From the NCBI GenBank assembly GCA_030690365.1, contig JAUYGX010000074.1, positions 1 through 50,917 of the forward strand: a DNA stretch of 50,917 nt, written 5' to 3'. Below are positions 16,520-24,775 of this stretch, one piece after another. A program made the position numbers and the translations under genes. A model generated the notes under the pieces. It ran no database searches. It had not been told where the DNA came from and saw nothing but the letters and a program-made list of their open reading frames with translations. Source of the stretch: Bacteroidales bacterium. Its GTDB lineage: Bacteria; Bacteroidota; Bacteroidia; Bacteroidales; F082. How positions within the stretch are numbered: the first letter of the stretch is position 1; each line of letters opens with the position of its first letter.

Positions 16520-16978
16520 TTAAAAATGAATGTCTTCCTTAGACTTTTCAATGAGTTTTATCTCAGTGATAACCATTTCTTTATCAACGGCTTTACACAT
16601 ATCGTAGATGGTAAGCAGTCCAACACTTACGCCATTCAGGGCTTCCATTTCCACACCGGTTTGCCCGATGCATCTCGCCAGGCAGTTGATCCGGACACCA
16701 TTGTTCTCCAGGGAAGCTTTTACATCTACTTTGGTGAGTTGGATGGGGTGACACAAAGGGATGAGTTCACTGGTTCGCTTGGCCCCCTGGATGCCTGCAA
16801 TTTCAGCAATGGTGAGGACATCACCTTTTTTCATTTGGTTTTCCCGGATGAGGTGGATGGTTTCAGCATTCAGCCTAATAAAGCCCTCTGCTTTCGCGGT
16901 ACGCAGTTGATTGGGTTTGTGGCCTACATCTACCATGTTGGCTTTGCCTTCGGTGTTGGTATGACTTAGTTTATTCAT
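16520..16978 (-). CDS. moaC: Cyclic pyranopterin monophosphate synthase MoaC
   Basis: A 152-residue enzyme that, with MoaA, turns GTP into cyclic pyranopterin monophosphate, the first molybdenum cofactor intermediate. Family motifs are NMVDVGHKPNQLRTAKAEG near the N-terminus, LIPLCHPIQLTKV in the centre, then GVEMEALNGVS and TIYDMCKAVDK near the C-terminus. Length is normal. The gene is separated from moaA by a 1.2-kb insert holding the RAYT transposase and REP blocks, so the original moaA-moaC neighbourhood may have been split. Confidence 0.95.
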   Translation of the reverse strand: MNKLSHTNTEGKANMVDVGHKPNQLRTAKAEGFIRLNAETIHLIRENQMKKGDVLTIAEIAGIQGAKRTSELIPLCHPIQLTKVDVKASLENNGVRINCLARCIGQTGVEMEALNGVSVGLLTIYDMCKAVDKEMVITEIKLIEKSKEDIHF

Positions 16979-17077
16979 TAAATTCTCAAGTTAAATAGTT
17001 TATTGTGTAACTGCTTATGATAACCGGTTGCTCATATCATCAAAATTCACACATATCATTTCAAATAATAATATTGC

Positions 17078-17328
17078 GGTGCGCTGCACCTTAAAGATAA
17101 ACATATTAACAGGCTATAAATATTATCGGTGCTCTGCACCTTAGATCCAGATACAAAACTACGACATATCTTTGTACTCTGCGTATCGTATTGATTAAAG
17201 CTATAACACTTAAATTTTACAACCTGACTTATATACAAATACATCTGTATTCAGGACAATTCAAAAGGTACGAAGTACCGTCCTATTTATAGAAAAACAA
17301 TATTCCGCTTGGAAAGGTGCGGTGCACC
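17078..17328. repeat. REP block, left copy: four GGTRC-type hairpins
   Basis: Four 13-base hairpins of the form GGTRC-nnn-GYACC lie at 17078-17090, 17128-17140, 17267-17279 and 17316-17328. The first two share a CTT-type flank and point one way; the last two share AAGG and CGTCCTAT flanks and point the other way, so the block is two inverted REP pairs (a BIME-like unit). The last hairpin is 3 bases beyond the transposase stop codon. The gap 16979-17331 before moaC holds no other feature I can support; direct repeats of CATATCAT at 17033 and 17052 were noted. Confidence 0.85.
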
Positions 17329-17331
17329 GTC

Positions 17332-17814
17332 CTATGAATCCCAGGTGATAACATCATCAAAAAAATCAAATAGATATTCATTTTTATATGCAACCTGAAA
17401 TTCTTCAAGCATATTAATATATTCTTCCCTGAATGATGTTTTATGATGGTGTTTTTCTTGATTTAAAACGTATTTAGCAACAATATCTATTTGAGAATGC
17501 GAATGCGTAAAAGCACCGTAACCATTTTGCCAACTGAACTTGACGTTCGTGAACTTTTTATTCTTAATCCAATGGTTGCTGGATGTTTTTATTTCTTCAA
17601 CTAAATCGGGAATGGTTTGATTCAATTGATAGCCAATAAATATATGAATATGATCTGGCATTGAACCTACTGCCATAAGCTTATGTCCTAAGTTTTGCAC
17701 AACACCTGTTATGAACATTTCCAATTCATCTTTCCAGGATTTCCCTATCAATGCATCGCGGTTTTTCACCGCGAACACAAGATGAAAGTAGGCTTGGACA
17801 TAGGTGTCACCCAT
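17332..17814 (-). CDS. REP-associated tyrosine transposase (RAYT, IS200/IS605-like Y1 HUH)
   Basis: A 160-residue single-strand nuclease. The HUH motif is MPDHIHIFIG with His55 and His57, and the catalytic tyrosine is Tyr115 in IVAKYVLNQE. The N-terminus (YVQAYFHLVFAVKNRDALI) is typical of the family. No accessory tnpB gene is present. The gene is framed on both sides by the same four-hairpin REP block, the classic REPtron arrangement in which the protein is thought to recognise and spread the REP hairpins. The reading frame is intact. Confidence 0.92.
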   Translation of the reverse strand: MGDTYVQAYFHLVFAVKNRDALIGKSWKDELEMFITGVVQNLGHKLMAVGSMPDHIHIFIGYQLNQTIPDLVEEIKTSSNHWIKNKKFTNVKFSWQNGYGAFTHSHSQIDIVAKYVLNQEKHHHKTSFREEYINMLEEFQVAYKNEYLFDFFDDVITWDS

Positions 17815-17878
17815 GGAATTTATCTTTTAGTTTTGCGAAGTTACAAAAATTCATTGGTTTCTTTTGAAACAATATTGC

Positions 17879-18148
17879 GGTGCGCTGCACCTTGAATCTC
17901 TCGATATTTGTTTGGCTATAAATATTATCGGTGCGCTGCACCTCAAATTGCTATGAATGCAAAGAAATTTATTTCTAAAGAGAGCAAAATGCAAATTCTA
18001 ACCAACCAAAATTGATAAATATGCTCTATCTTCTACATCGGCAATTTGTCAAATAAACAACAATTTCATTTCAAGATGAACCAACAGGTACGGAGTACCG
18101 CCAATATTTATAGAAATCAAACATGCATTTTTCAAGGTGCGGAGCACC
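17879..18148. repeat. REP block, right copy: four GGTRC-type hairpins
   Basis: Hairpins at 17879-17891, 17930-17942, 18087-18099 and 18136-18148 repeat the order and orientation of the left block. Offsets between matching units are 801, 802, 820 and 820 bases, so this is a direct repeat of the whole block, with one 18-base length change in the middle. Flanking phrases also match (TATAAATATTATCGGTGC on the second unit, TTTATAG after the third). The rest of 17815-18210 holds no gene. Confidence 0.85.
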
Positions 18149-18210
18149 GTCCTATTATTTTAAAAGGATTTACATGTCTATAAAACAAATTATACCACTG
18201 GATTGCTTCT

Positions 18211-19011
18211 TTATCCCCCAATATTATAAAATGTCCCCATTGTGTTTACAGAGCCGCATTTAGGTTTGTGCTTAAGGGCCATATTCAGAGCGCCTTCGAT
18301 TCCCAAATCGCGTATGCTGTATTCAAGATTGTTAAACAAACAAGGTTTTATCTTGCCATCGGCAGTCAACCTCAGTCGGTTACATATGGAACAATCACCC
18401 CCTTCCCCACCTTCCACCACTGAAAAATGACCCAGGTTTAAATCCATTTGACGGATGTACCTGATCTGAAGATTGTTCTGCTTACAATATTCGGCAACAC
18501 CCAAGGCATCAGGTTCTAGTGATGATTTCTGTATGACACAATTAATTTTTACCGGACATAGCTTAACCCTTTGTGCTTCAGCAATTCCTTCCAAAACCTG
18601 ATTCACATCTCCCAAACGGGTAATCTCATGAAACTTATCCGGGTTAATGGTGTCCAGGCTCACATTCACACGAGTCAGACCTGCAGCCTTCAAATCAGCG
18701 GCATATTTTTTCAGCAGCACACCATTGGTGGTCATACCGAGATCCTTAATTCCCGGAATTTCTGCAATCATGCGTACCAGATCAACAATTCCCTTCCTTA
18801 CCAAAGGCTCCCCGCCTGTAATGCGCACCTTATCAACACCCATGGCCACACTCGCCTTCACTACTTCCACAATTTCCTCGTAGGAAATAATTTGTGCATG
18901 ATCGAGCAGTTTTATCCCACATTCCGGCATACAATAGGTACAACGCAGGTTACACCTGTCGGTGACTGAAATCCGCAGGTAATTGATCCTTCTGTTAAAT
19001 TTGTCGTACAT
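18211..19011 (-). CDS. moaA: Short GTP 3',8-cyclase (MoaA)
   Basis: A 266-residue radical SAM enzyme starting molybdenum cofactor synthesis from GTP. The N-terminal cluster motif is CNLRCTYC (Cys20, Cys24, Cys27) and the C-terminal cluster has CSICNRLRLTADGKIKPC (Cys207, Cys210, Cys224), the same spacing as in E. coli MoaA. The protein ends in the conserved double glycine (YNIGG). It is about 50-60 residues shorter than usual because the stretch before the second cluster (after QIRYIRQMD) is reduced to a short GG-rich link. All known catalytic cysteines are present. It overlaps moeA by 17 bases. Confidence 0.9.
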   Translation of the reverse strand: MYDKFNRRINYLRISVTDRCNLRCTYCMPECGIKLLDHAQIISYEEIVEVVKASVAMGVDKVRITGGEPLVRKGIVDLVRMIAEIPGIKDLGMTTNGVLLKKYAADLKAAGLTRVNVSLDTINPDKFHEITRLGDVNQVLEGIAEAQRVKLCPVKINCVIQKSSLEPDALGVAEYCKQNNLQIRYIRQMDLNLGHFSVVEGGEGGDCSICNRLRLTADGKIKPCLFNNLEYSIRDLGIEGALNMALKHKPKCGSVNTMGTFYNIGG

Positions 19012-20176
19012 CCACCAATTCTCCTATTTCTAATTTTTCTTTCCCTATTTCGATGGAGACAATTCCATCGGCAAATACATAAGAATGAATATGCGCTGAA
19101 CCATGATATTCAACCGGATAAACCTTTCCGTCCGGGGATATTGTGATGGGAATAAACGATTTTCTTTCCGATTTTCTTCTGGTGTATTCCACTCCCATGG
19201 GAATTTTAATGCTTTTTGGAAGATGACAGTTGTTCATCAACTTAGAAATCAGCGGACGAACCAGCAACTCGAACTGGGTATACGACGACACCGGATTTCC
19301 GGGCAATCCAAAAATAAAGGTGTTTTCCTGAAAAGTCCCGAAAATAGTAGGTTTTCCAGGTTGAACAGCGATTGATCTGAATTTTATATCTACTCCGGTT
19401 TCAATCATAATCTCTGGTACAAAATCAAAAGCCCCCATCGAAACACCACCTGTTAACAGAACAATATCGCATTCGTTGAGCGCTTTTGTGATCACATTGA
19501 AAGTAGCTTCTCTTGTATCCTCAGTTATTCCATAGTAATGGGGAAGTACTCCGGCCCTCACAACCTGCGCTATCAATTGATAACCATTGCTGTTTCGGAT
19601 TTGCGACGAAGCCGGAATGTATTCAGGTTCAACCAATTCATCACCAGTTGAAATAATGCCTATCCTGGGTTTCATAGATACCAACGGCAGCACCGCGCCT
19701 ACTGAAGCCATCACGGCAATGTGCTGTGGCTTGATTTCAATTCCCTTGGTCAGAACCAGCCCCCCTTTTTTAATATCTTCGGCGAAATAGCAAATGTTGG
19801 AATTGGTCGATCTTTTGGTGTATCGTACTTTTCCATCGGGAGTTTCTTCGGTGTATTCCACCATGAGGACGCAATCTGCACCTTCCGGGATGATCGCTCC
19901 GGTCATTATTTTAATGCACTGGTTTTCACCAACTTTATTCTTCGGAATACTCCCTGCTTGAAGTACTTCAATCATCTCCAGTTCGTTGTTGATATCCTGT
20001 TTGCGACAGGCAAAACCATCCATGGCCGACTTATCAAACGGAGGCATGTTTATATCAGAAAAAATGTCCTCGGCCAATATTCGGCCCATCGAGTCGGTAA
20101 AATGAACCCTTTCGGTTTTCAGGGTTCGATTGGCAGCATTTTGAACGATTTCGAAAGCTTCTTCGAATTTTATCAT
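18995..20176 (-). CDS. moeA: Molybdopterin molybdenumtransferase MoeA
   Basis: A 393-residue enzyme that inserts molybdate (or tungstate) into adenylylated molybdopterin. Motifs are FTDSMGRILAEDI and MPPFDKSAMDGFA in the N-terminal part, KIMTGAIIPEGADCV, the MoCF-domain TGGVSMGAFDFVP and GLPGNPVSS. The frame is open to 20215, but the ATG at 20176 giving MIKFEEAFEIV is the usual family start. The gene overlaps moaA by 17 bases, so the two are co-translated. Confidence 0.95.
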   Translation of the reverse strand: MIKFEEAFEIVQNAANRTLKTERVHFTDSMGRILAEDIFSDINMPPFDKSAMDGFACRKQDINNELEMIEVLQAGSIPKNKVGENQCIKIMTGAIIPEGADCVLMVEYTEETPDGKVRYTKRSTNSNICYFAEDIKKGGLVLTKGIEIKPQHIAVMASVGAVLPLVSMKPRIGIISTGDELVEPEYIPASSQIRNSNGYQLIAQVVRAGVLPHYYGITEDTREATFNVITKALNECDIVLLTGGVSMGAFDFVPEIMIETGVDIKFRSIAVQPGKPTIFGTFQENTFIFGLPGNPVSSYTQFELLVRPLISKLMNNCHLPKSIKIPMGVEYTRRKSERKSFIPITISPDGKVYPVEYHGSAHIHSYVFADGIVSIEIGKEKLEIGELVDVRQI

Positions 20177-20197
20177 AGTTATGTTAGTTAGTAATTT

Positions 20198-20245
20198 CCA
20201 CAGATTTACAGACAATTACAGATCGAAATATCTGTGAATCTGTGG
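20198..20245. repeat. Inverted repeat between the T9SS gene and moeA
   Basis: CCACAGATTTACAGA at 20198-20212 and TCTGTGAATCTGTGG at 20231-20245 are inverted with one mismatch in 15. Phrases of the type aatctgtgaatctgtgg are dispersed repeats in many Bacteroidota genomes. There is no long T run, so it may slow but not fully stop transcription from the T9SS gene into moeA. Confidence 0.6.
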
Positions 20246-20252
20246 CATTTCT

Positions 20253-21101
20253 CTATTTGATCATCATTTTCTTGGTAATGGCTGATCCTGAATTAACGTC
20301 GGTTACCATCAAAAAGTATACCCCGCTTTTATACTCTGACACATTGACTATTGCAGTGCCATTGACTTCCATGGAAAGTATCTGTTTGCCGGTAATGTCA
20401 ATTAAAATCACGTTTGAATACTGACTTGTTTCAATGGTAAAATAATCGTTTGCCGGATTTGGAAATAAGTTAACAGTCTGATTAAATGAAATTTCGCTTT
20501 CACCACTGCTCAAATCACCGACGATAAAGATGTCATCAATTTTCGAAATGCCTTCAGCCACCACAACAGTTCCATCGCTGGCTGTATCCGAGGTCATGAT
20601 CCACCGGATTTGAACATCGTTTTGGTTATTACATTCATTTGGCAATGGAAGATCAGATATTGCTCCTGTGGTCCAGTCGTTAGCCGTTTGAAAAGTAGAA
20701 TTCTGCACATCGGTCCATGAACCGCTTCCAACTTTATATTGCACTTTAAAATCCCTTGGGCCAGGGTTTTGACCACCAGATGAGATTTTCGAATACAATT
20801 TGATGTTGGAATATCCGGTTGTTTCAAAGCCCACTTTCCATTTTTTTGCATCGTTTCCATTCTCCCATTCTGTAGCCTGGGCAGCTTTGGTGGTGGCTCC
20901 GTTTTTAAACTGAATGGCACTGGTACCCCCTGCTGTTTCAATTTCCTGCAATAGGTTTGCTTCGATACTCCCGCCATCGGCCAAACCTGATTCGGTGGGG
21001 AATGTCCATTGAACGAGGGTGTCCTGTGCCACCAGATTAAACTGCATGGCCACGATAAATGCCAACATTGAGATTGTTGTAATAAAGTAATTTTTCTTCA
21101 T
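20253..21101 (-). CDS. T9SS-exported protein with type A sorting domain
   Basis: A 282-residue secreted or surface protein. It has a signal peptide (MLAFIVAMQFNLVAQ), a central beta-rich domain of about 170 residues resembling jelly-roll or discoidin-like modules (RDFKVQYKVGSGSWTDVQ and QIRWIMTSDTASDG), and a C-terminal type IX sorting domain of about 75 residues (NLFPNPANDYFTI, then IDITGKQIL and SGVYFLMV). It starts 30 bases after the TonB receptor and is probably in the same operon. A role in capturing a ligand for the receptor is possible but only inferred from place. The central domain family is not certain. Confidence 0.82.
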   Translation of the reverse strand: MKKNYFITTISMLAFIVAMQFNLVAQDTLVQWTFPTESGLADGGSIEANLLQEIETAGGTSAIQFKNGATTKAAQATEWENGNDAKKWKVGFETTGYSNIKLYSKISSGGQNPGPRDFKVQYKVGSGSWTDVQNSTFQTANDWTTGAISDLPLPNECNNQNDVQIRWIMTSDTASDGTVVVAEGISKIDDIFIVGDLSSGESEISFNQTVNLFPNPANDYFTIETSQYSNVILIDITGKQILSMEVNGTAIVNVSEYKSGVYFLMVTDVNSGSAITKKMMIK

Positions 21102-21131
21102 GATCGATAATTTTATAAAAATGACCTATAA

Positions 21132-23237
21132 TTAAAATTTGTATTTGATTTCCAACGTAATAAACCTTCCGGGATTTAAATATCCCTTTCGGTCGATGTA
21201 TTCTGTATCAAGAATATTCTGCACAGTTAAAGAAACCTGATAGCGTTTTGCAAATGATTTGGCAATCTGCCAGTCGATGGTATGGTAGGGATCGATGGAG
21301 GTGGTATTTTCATCGTCGTACCACTGACTGCTCAGGTAGTTGTACGAAAGCAGGCTATTAAAATATTTATTTTTCCAGCCTAAGCTGAGGTAAACCATGT
21401 GTTTTGGGACTTCAATCAGGTATTTGCCGGTGAGATCCTTGTCGTAATCCGCTGGTCGGTTAAATTTTGTTATTGTAGAATTGTTGAAACTATAATTGGC
21501 ATTGAAGACCAGGTTTTTCAACAATAAAAAGGTGGTCGAAATCTCTGCGCCAAGCACTTCCACATTTGAAATATTCCTTCGTTGGTATATCGGTTTAAGG
21601 TCGCCGCTGCCCGTATCTATAGAATCGCCCGTTCCGACAAAATATTGAAAATCCTTTCCAACAGAATAATATACCGATGGTTCGATGGTCAGTTTATTGA
21701 AAAATTTCAGGGTTACTCCTGCCTCATAATTGGTCAGGTATTCAGGTCCCAATTCGGGATTGGCCAGTTTGAAACCTTTGTTGATTTTGCCTGATTTGGA
21801 AAGATCGTCGAGTTTGGGGGGCATAAATCCTTTGGACCAGGACACATAAACACTGTGCGATTCCGACAATTTGAAATTCAAGGCGATTTTCGGGCTAAAC
21901 GAACTCCATCTGTTTTCGTCAAAAATCTGGTCGAAAGGATCAACAAAACCGGTATTGGTGGTGGGGTTTTCAACAATGAGTTTCCCTCTGGAATAGGTGG
22001 CAAAATCCATTCTGGCTCCAACCACAAGCTCCAGCTTATTTTGGGCAAACTTGTATTCATCCTGAAGAAAAATGCCGTAAAAATCCAGAATCCCTTCATA
22101 AGTTAATACATCCGTAGAGGTTCGGTAGGTGTCCACTACATTTGCAGTACCACGCTTAAGATCAATACCATAGGTTAGTATTTGCCGGTCCGACAAACGG
22201 GTAGTGGCACTTAACCACAAGCCAATATCATCTTTGCGGGAATCTCTTTCACTTAACTTATACTTGCCACTGTTGGCACTCACCGATTCAGTTTGTTTAA
22301 ACTCGTTTTCCAATTGATAAAACGCCAGTGCGTTGACCACGGTTTTATCAAAAGCTCCCTGGTAACTGGCACGCAGATAGGTGGTATTCACCGACATATA
22401 ATCACCCAGGTCTTCGTACACCTTTCTGCCCTGACCCCGCTGATCATCGTAAAAATGCACGTCCAAATCCACTTTCTGGTTCGCGTTAATTTGATATCCG
22501 AGCTTACCACCCACATTAAATTCCCTTAAAAAGGCTTTTGCAGAAATTGAATCCCGGGTATCCTCCGAAGCCAGATAATAGCCATCTCCCCGGCGGTAGA
22601 AGGAATTCATGCTCCATAAAAAACCTTTGTCATTCTTCACATTTGTACCAGATAAATCCAGGTTGCCACCGAAACTAGTATAGCTACCGCCCAGCAAAGA
22701 AGCCTCTCCCTGAAATTTCTTCGCCGGATTTTTAGTGATGATGTTGATAACACCTGCCATAGCATTGTTGCCGTAAATGGTTGAAGCGGGTCCTTTTATT
22801 ACCTCAATTTTATTGATGTTGTTTACAGGTATTAAATGCCAGTTGACAGAACCCCCGGCAGACTTGTTTAACGGTACGCCATCCAGAAGTACCAATACCC
22901 GGGCACTGGCATCCAGTCCACGCATGGTGACACTCGAGTTTTGCGAAAAAATCCCCCAACTCCGGTTAACATACACATTGGCAACCGATTTAAGGATTTC
23001 GTCCACATTCTGAACCGGAAGTTCTTCGATGGTTTTGGCATCTATAACCGTTACCCGACCGGGGACATCTTCCAGGCTTCGGGCATCACGGTTGGCCGTA
23101 ACAACAACTTGAGGAATATTCAGGGTATCAGAATAATTGATTTCCTGTCCATAGGTAGCTGCAATGGCCACTGTAAACAAGAAAACAAACAGCGCAATAG
23201 GTTTGACAAAACTGCTTTTATTCATTTTTCTCCACAT
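21132..23237 (-). CDS. TonB-dependent outer membrane receptor
   Basis: A 701-residue outer membrane transporter. After a signal peptide (ALFVFLFTVAIAATYG) comes the TonB-box region, then the plug domain (about 40-155) with VVVTANRDARSLEDVPGRV, MRGLDASARVLVLLDGVPLN and IEVIKGPASTIYGNNAMAGV. The rest is a 22-strand barrel ending in ITLEIKYKF with a terminal Phe. It lacks the CarboxypepD-like extension of SusC proteins, so it resembles siderophore, vitamin or metal receptors. Its ATG overlaps the stop of the preceding lipoprotein gene (TAATG); an alternative start is 23225. The metal-cofactor context and the operator before the operon suggest a molybdate, tungstate or metallophore substrate (inference). 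Confidence 0.9.
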   Translation of the reverse strand: MWRKMNKSSFVKPIALFVFLFTVAIAATYGQEINYSDTLNIPQVVVTANRDARSLEDVPGRVTVIDAKTIEELPVQNVDEILKSVANVYVNRSWGIFSQNSSVTMRGLDASARVLVLLDGVPLNKSAGGSVNWHLIPVNNINKIEVIKGPASTIYGNNAMAGVINIITKNPAKKFQGEASLLGGSYTSFGGNLDLSGTNVKNDKGFLWSMNSFYRRGDGYYLASEDTRDSISAKAFLREFNVGGKLGYQINANQKVDLDVHFYDDQRGQGRKVYEDLGDYMSVNTTYLRASYQGAFDKTVVNALAFYQLENEFKQTESVSANSGKYKLSERDSRKDDIGLWLSATTRLSDRQILTYGIDLKRGTANVVDTYRTSTDVLTYEGILDFYGIFLQDEYKFAQNKLELVVGARMDFATYSRGKLIVENPTTNTGFVDPFDQIFDENRWSSFSPKIALNFKLSESHSVYVSWSKGFMPPKLDDLSKSGKINKGFKLANPELGPEYLTNYEAGVTLKFFNKLTIEPSVYYSVGKDFQYFVGTGDSIDTGSGDLKPIYQRRNISNVEVLGAEISTTFLLLKNLVFNANYSFNNSTITKFNRPADYDKDLTGKYLIEVPKHMVYLSLGWKNKYFNSLLSYNYLSSQWYDDENTTSIDPYHTIDWQIAKSFAKRYQVSLTVQNILDTEYIDRKGYLNPGRFITLEIKYKF

Positions 23238-24118
23238 TACTCCTGAACTTTTATTGAAATATTCACCTTACCGGCATCGGTTCCTTCAAGTGAATTCACT
23301 CTGAACAAGCCAACCTTGCCGTTGTCATTTTTAAATGAATAGATATCTCCGGGTTGTAGGTTCTTGGCTTTTCGGTTACCCTCCGATTGACCATAAACAG
23401 CAATCAACAAACTGTCATTTGAAACATTCAAAAAGTCCGTTTCAGAAATTTCTGCATTTTTAAACCGGGAAGTCCGACGAAGCGCCCAGTTAATTAACCC
23501 CTGATTTCCCGGAAATACTGATTCGTCGATATTGGCACCCGGTGAAGCTATGGTGTTTCGATCAGTATCGATAAAGTCGTAATAATAACATAAATCAATC
23601 AGTTCCTGGTTTTGAAATCCACCATTCAAAGTAAAGGTGGAATCTTTCTCCAGTGAAAAGAAACTTCCAGTCTGGTTATTATTTTGAGCACCCAATACTA
23701 CGAAAGGGAAATCCCTCACATCTCCAAAAGCTGAAGCGGTATCTCTGGTAACTTTTAGATTAATCTCAGCCGATTTACCCTTTTTATCGCGGATGATAAA
23801 AACCCAGTTCTCATTATTTTGAATTCCTTTGGTGAGTATACGCTCGAAACGTAATTTTGGGGTATTCATGCCTGAGTCGAGATAGGTTTCAAGTTGCTCA
23901 CCCTGTATCCTGATAATAAAATTGGTGAGATTTACCTCGGGATTTTCAGCTTCGATTCCTACCTTGAAGGTCTCTCCCATAGCCAGAACAGTGTCTGAGG
24001 TAGCATAGCCAACACCAGTTAGAAATTTTATGGTCGTAGGCATAAAGTTTTCATTGGCCTTCTCACATCCCCACATAAGACTCAACAATAGCCCAATTGT
24101 AAAAAGTAATTTCTTCAT
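23237..24118 (-). CDS. Lipoprotein partner of the TonB receptor, family not recognised
   Basis: A 293-residue lipoprotein with signal peptide and lipobox LMWGC (Cys18), followed by EKANENF. The mature protein looks like two or more beta domains: an Ig-like first half (VLAMGETFKVGIEAENPEVN, then NWVFIIRDKKGKSAEINLKV) and a second half with FFSLEKDSTFTLNGGF and a C-terminal GLFRVNSLEG..GKVNISIKV. It shares a one-base start-stop overlap with the receptor gene, so it is likely a surface lid or ligand-binding partner. A ModE-like dyad lies 7 bases before its ATG. It leads the lipoprotein-receptor-T9SS operon. Confidence 0.8.
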   Translation of the reverse strand: MKKLLFTIGLLLSLMWGCEKANENFMPTTIKFLTGVGYATSDTVLAMGETFKVGIEAENPEVNLTNFIIRIQGEQLETYLDSGMNTPKLRFERILTKGIQNNENWVFIIRDKKGKSAEINLKVTRDTASAFGDVRDFPFVVLGAQNNNQTGSFFSLEKDSTFTLNGGFQNQELIDLCYYYDFIDTDRNTIASPGANIDESVFPGNQGLINWALRRTSRFKNAEISETDFLNVSNDSLLIAVYGQSEGNRKAKNLQPGDIYSFKNDNGKVGLFRVNSLEGTDAGKVNISIKVQE

Positions 24119-24124
24119 CTTTAA

Positions 24125-24148
24125 CGATATGAATAATTTTGCATAACG
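24125..24148 (-). promoter_or_regulatory. Dyad operator before the lipoprotein-TonB receptor operon
   Basis: CGATATG at 24125-24131 and CATAACG at 24142-24148 with a 10-base spacer match the four-site consensus CGWTATG-N10-CATAWCG in all 14 arm positions. It ends 7 bases before the lipoprotein ATG in the 78-base gap after the membrane protein gene, a position suited to repression. I saw no full TAnnTTTG box for the minus strand in this gap. Confidence 0.6.
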
Positions 24149-24196
24149 GTAATCAAATAAAAGGCGGTATCCAAATCATGGCACCGCCCACTAAAA

Positions 24197-24775
24197 TTAA
24201 AATTTACTCAGACCTTTTTTGGCCACCTGATAAATTCCGGTACCCAGTAAACCACCCATAAGTCCAAATACCATGAATAACACTACAGGCATCAGGAAGC
24301 CATGTTTCATAAACGAGGCATAGGGATAACCTGTAACCAGTGTGGTTAACAATCGGCTCAACGGAATCATCATATAGCCAAATCCTGCAGCAACAACGAG
24401 CAACAGTTTTTTGTATTTACTCAACTGCCCCACACTATTGTATGCCAGATCGAGCACAAAACAAGGCAACATATAGTTGAATCCCATCATCGGATCTTTA
24501 AATCCCAACACGGGGAAAAGGATAAATACACCGATGCCCAATGCGGAGATACTAGATGCCCATTTCAGTTTCGAGCTTAGCCTTGCCCCCAGCAGGATGG
24601 CCATAAATTCCAAACCGTGATGGCCTGGAATATTGAGTGGGGTCCTCAGTCGCTCGTGCAACACAATGGCCAGTGTTCCTGCCATTAGCAACAACAACAC
24701 TTCGAATACACGGGCCAGCGTCAGGTTAGTTAGAAACGAGCCTGACAGACTCTTTTGCTGAACATTTCCATTCAT
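24197..24775 (-). CDS. Membrane protein with about five to six segments, ECF S-component-like
   Basis: A 192-residue inner membrane protein. Hydrophobic segments lie at about 19-40, 50-66, 72-92, 103-113, 122-145 and 158-184. The charged loops GHHGLEFMAILLGARLSS and LDLAYNSVGQLSKY and the small size recall substrate-binding S components of energy-coupling transporters, but I cannot assign a family. It overlaps the TiaS-like gene by 50 bases, which implies co-translation. Position between a ModE-like regulator operon and a TonB receptor operon suggests inner membrane transport linked to the metal system (inference). Confidence 0.65.
   Translation of the reverse strand: MNGNVQQKSLSGSFLTNLTLARVFEVLLLLMAGTLAIVLHERLRTPLNIPGHHGLEFMAILLGARLSSKLKWASSISALGIGVFILFPVLGFKDPMMGFNYMLPCFVLDLAYNSVGQLSKYKKLLLVVAAGFGYMMIPLSRLLTTLVTGYPYASFMKHGFLMPVVLFMVFGLMGGLLGTGIYQVAKKGLSKF

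Noticed and set aside
17016-17059. A fifth ModE-like dyad before moaC (TATGATA and two CATATCAT copies)
   Set aside because: The arms do not fit CGWTATG-N10-CATAWCG; the spacing is 8 or more than 10 bases and symmetry is poor.
16979-17331. A molybdenum cofactor riboswitch before moaC
   Set aside because: I could not find the multi-helix aptamer pattern; the only strong hairpins are the REP elements.
17078-18148. Regularly repeated short hairpins considered as a CRISPR array
   Set aside because: Units are palindromic, alternate in orientation, have irregular spacing and no spacer-repeat periodicity; they flank a RAYT transposase, so they are REP elements.
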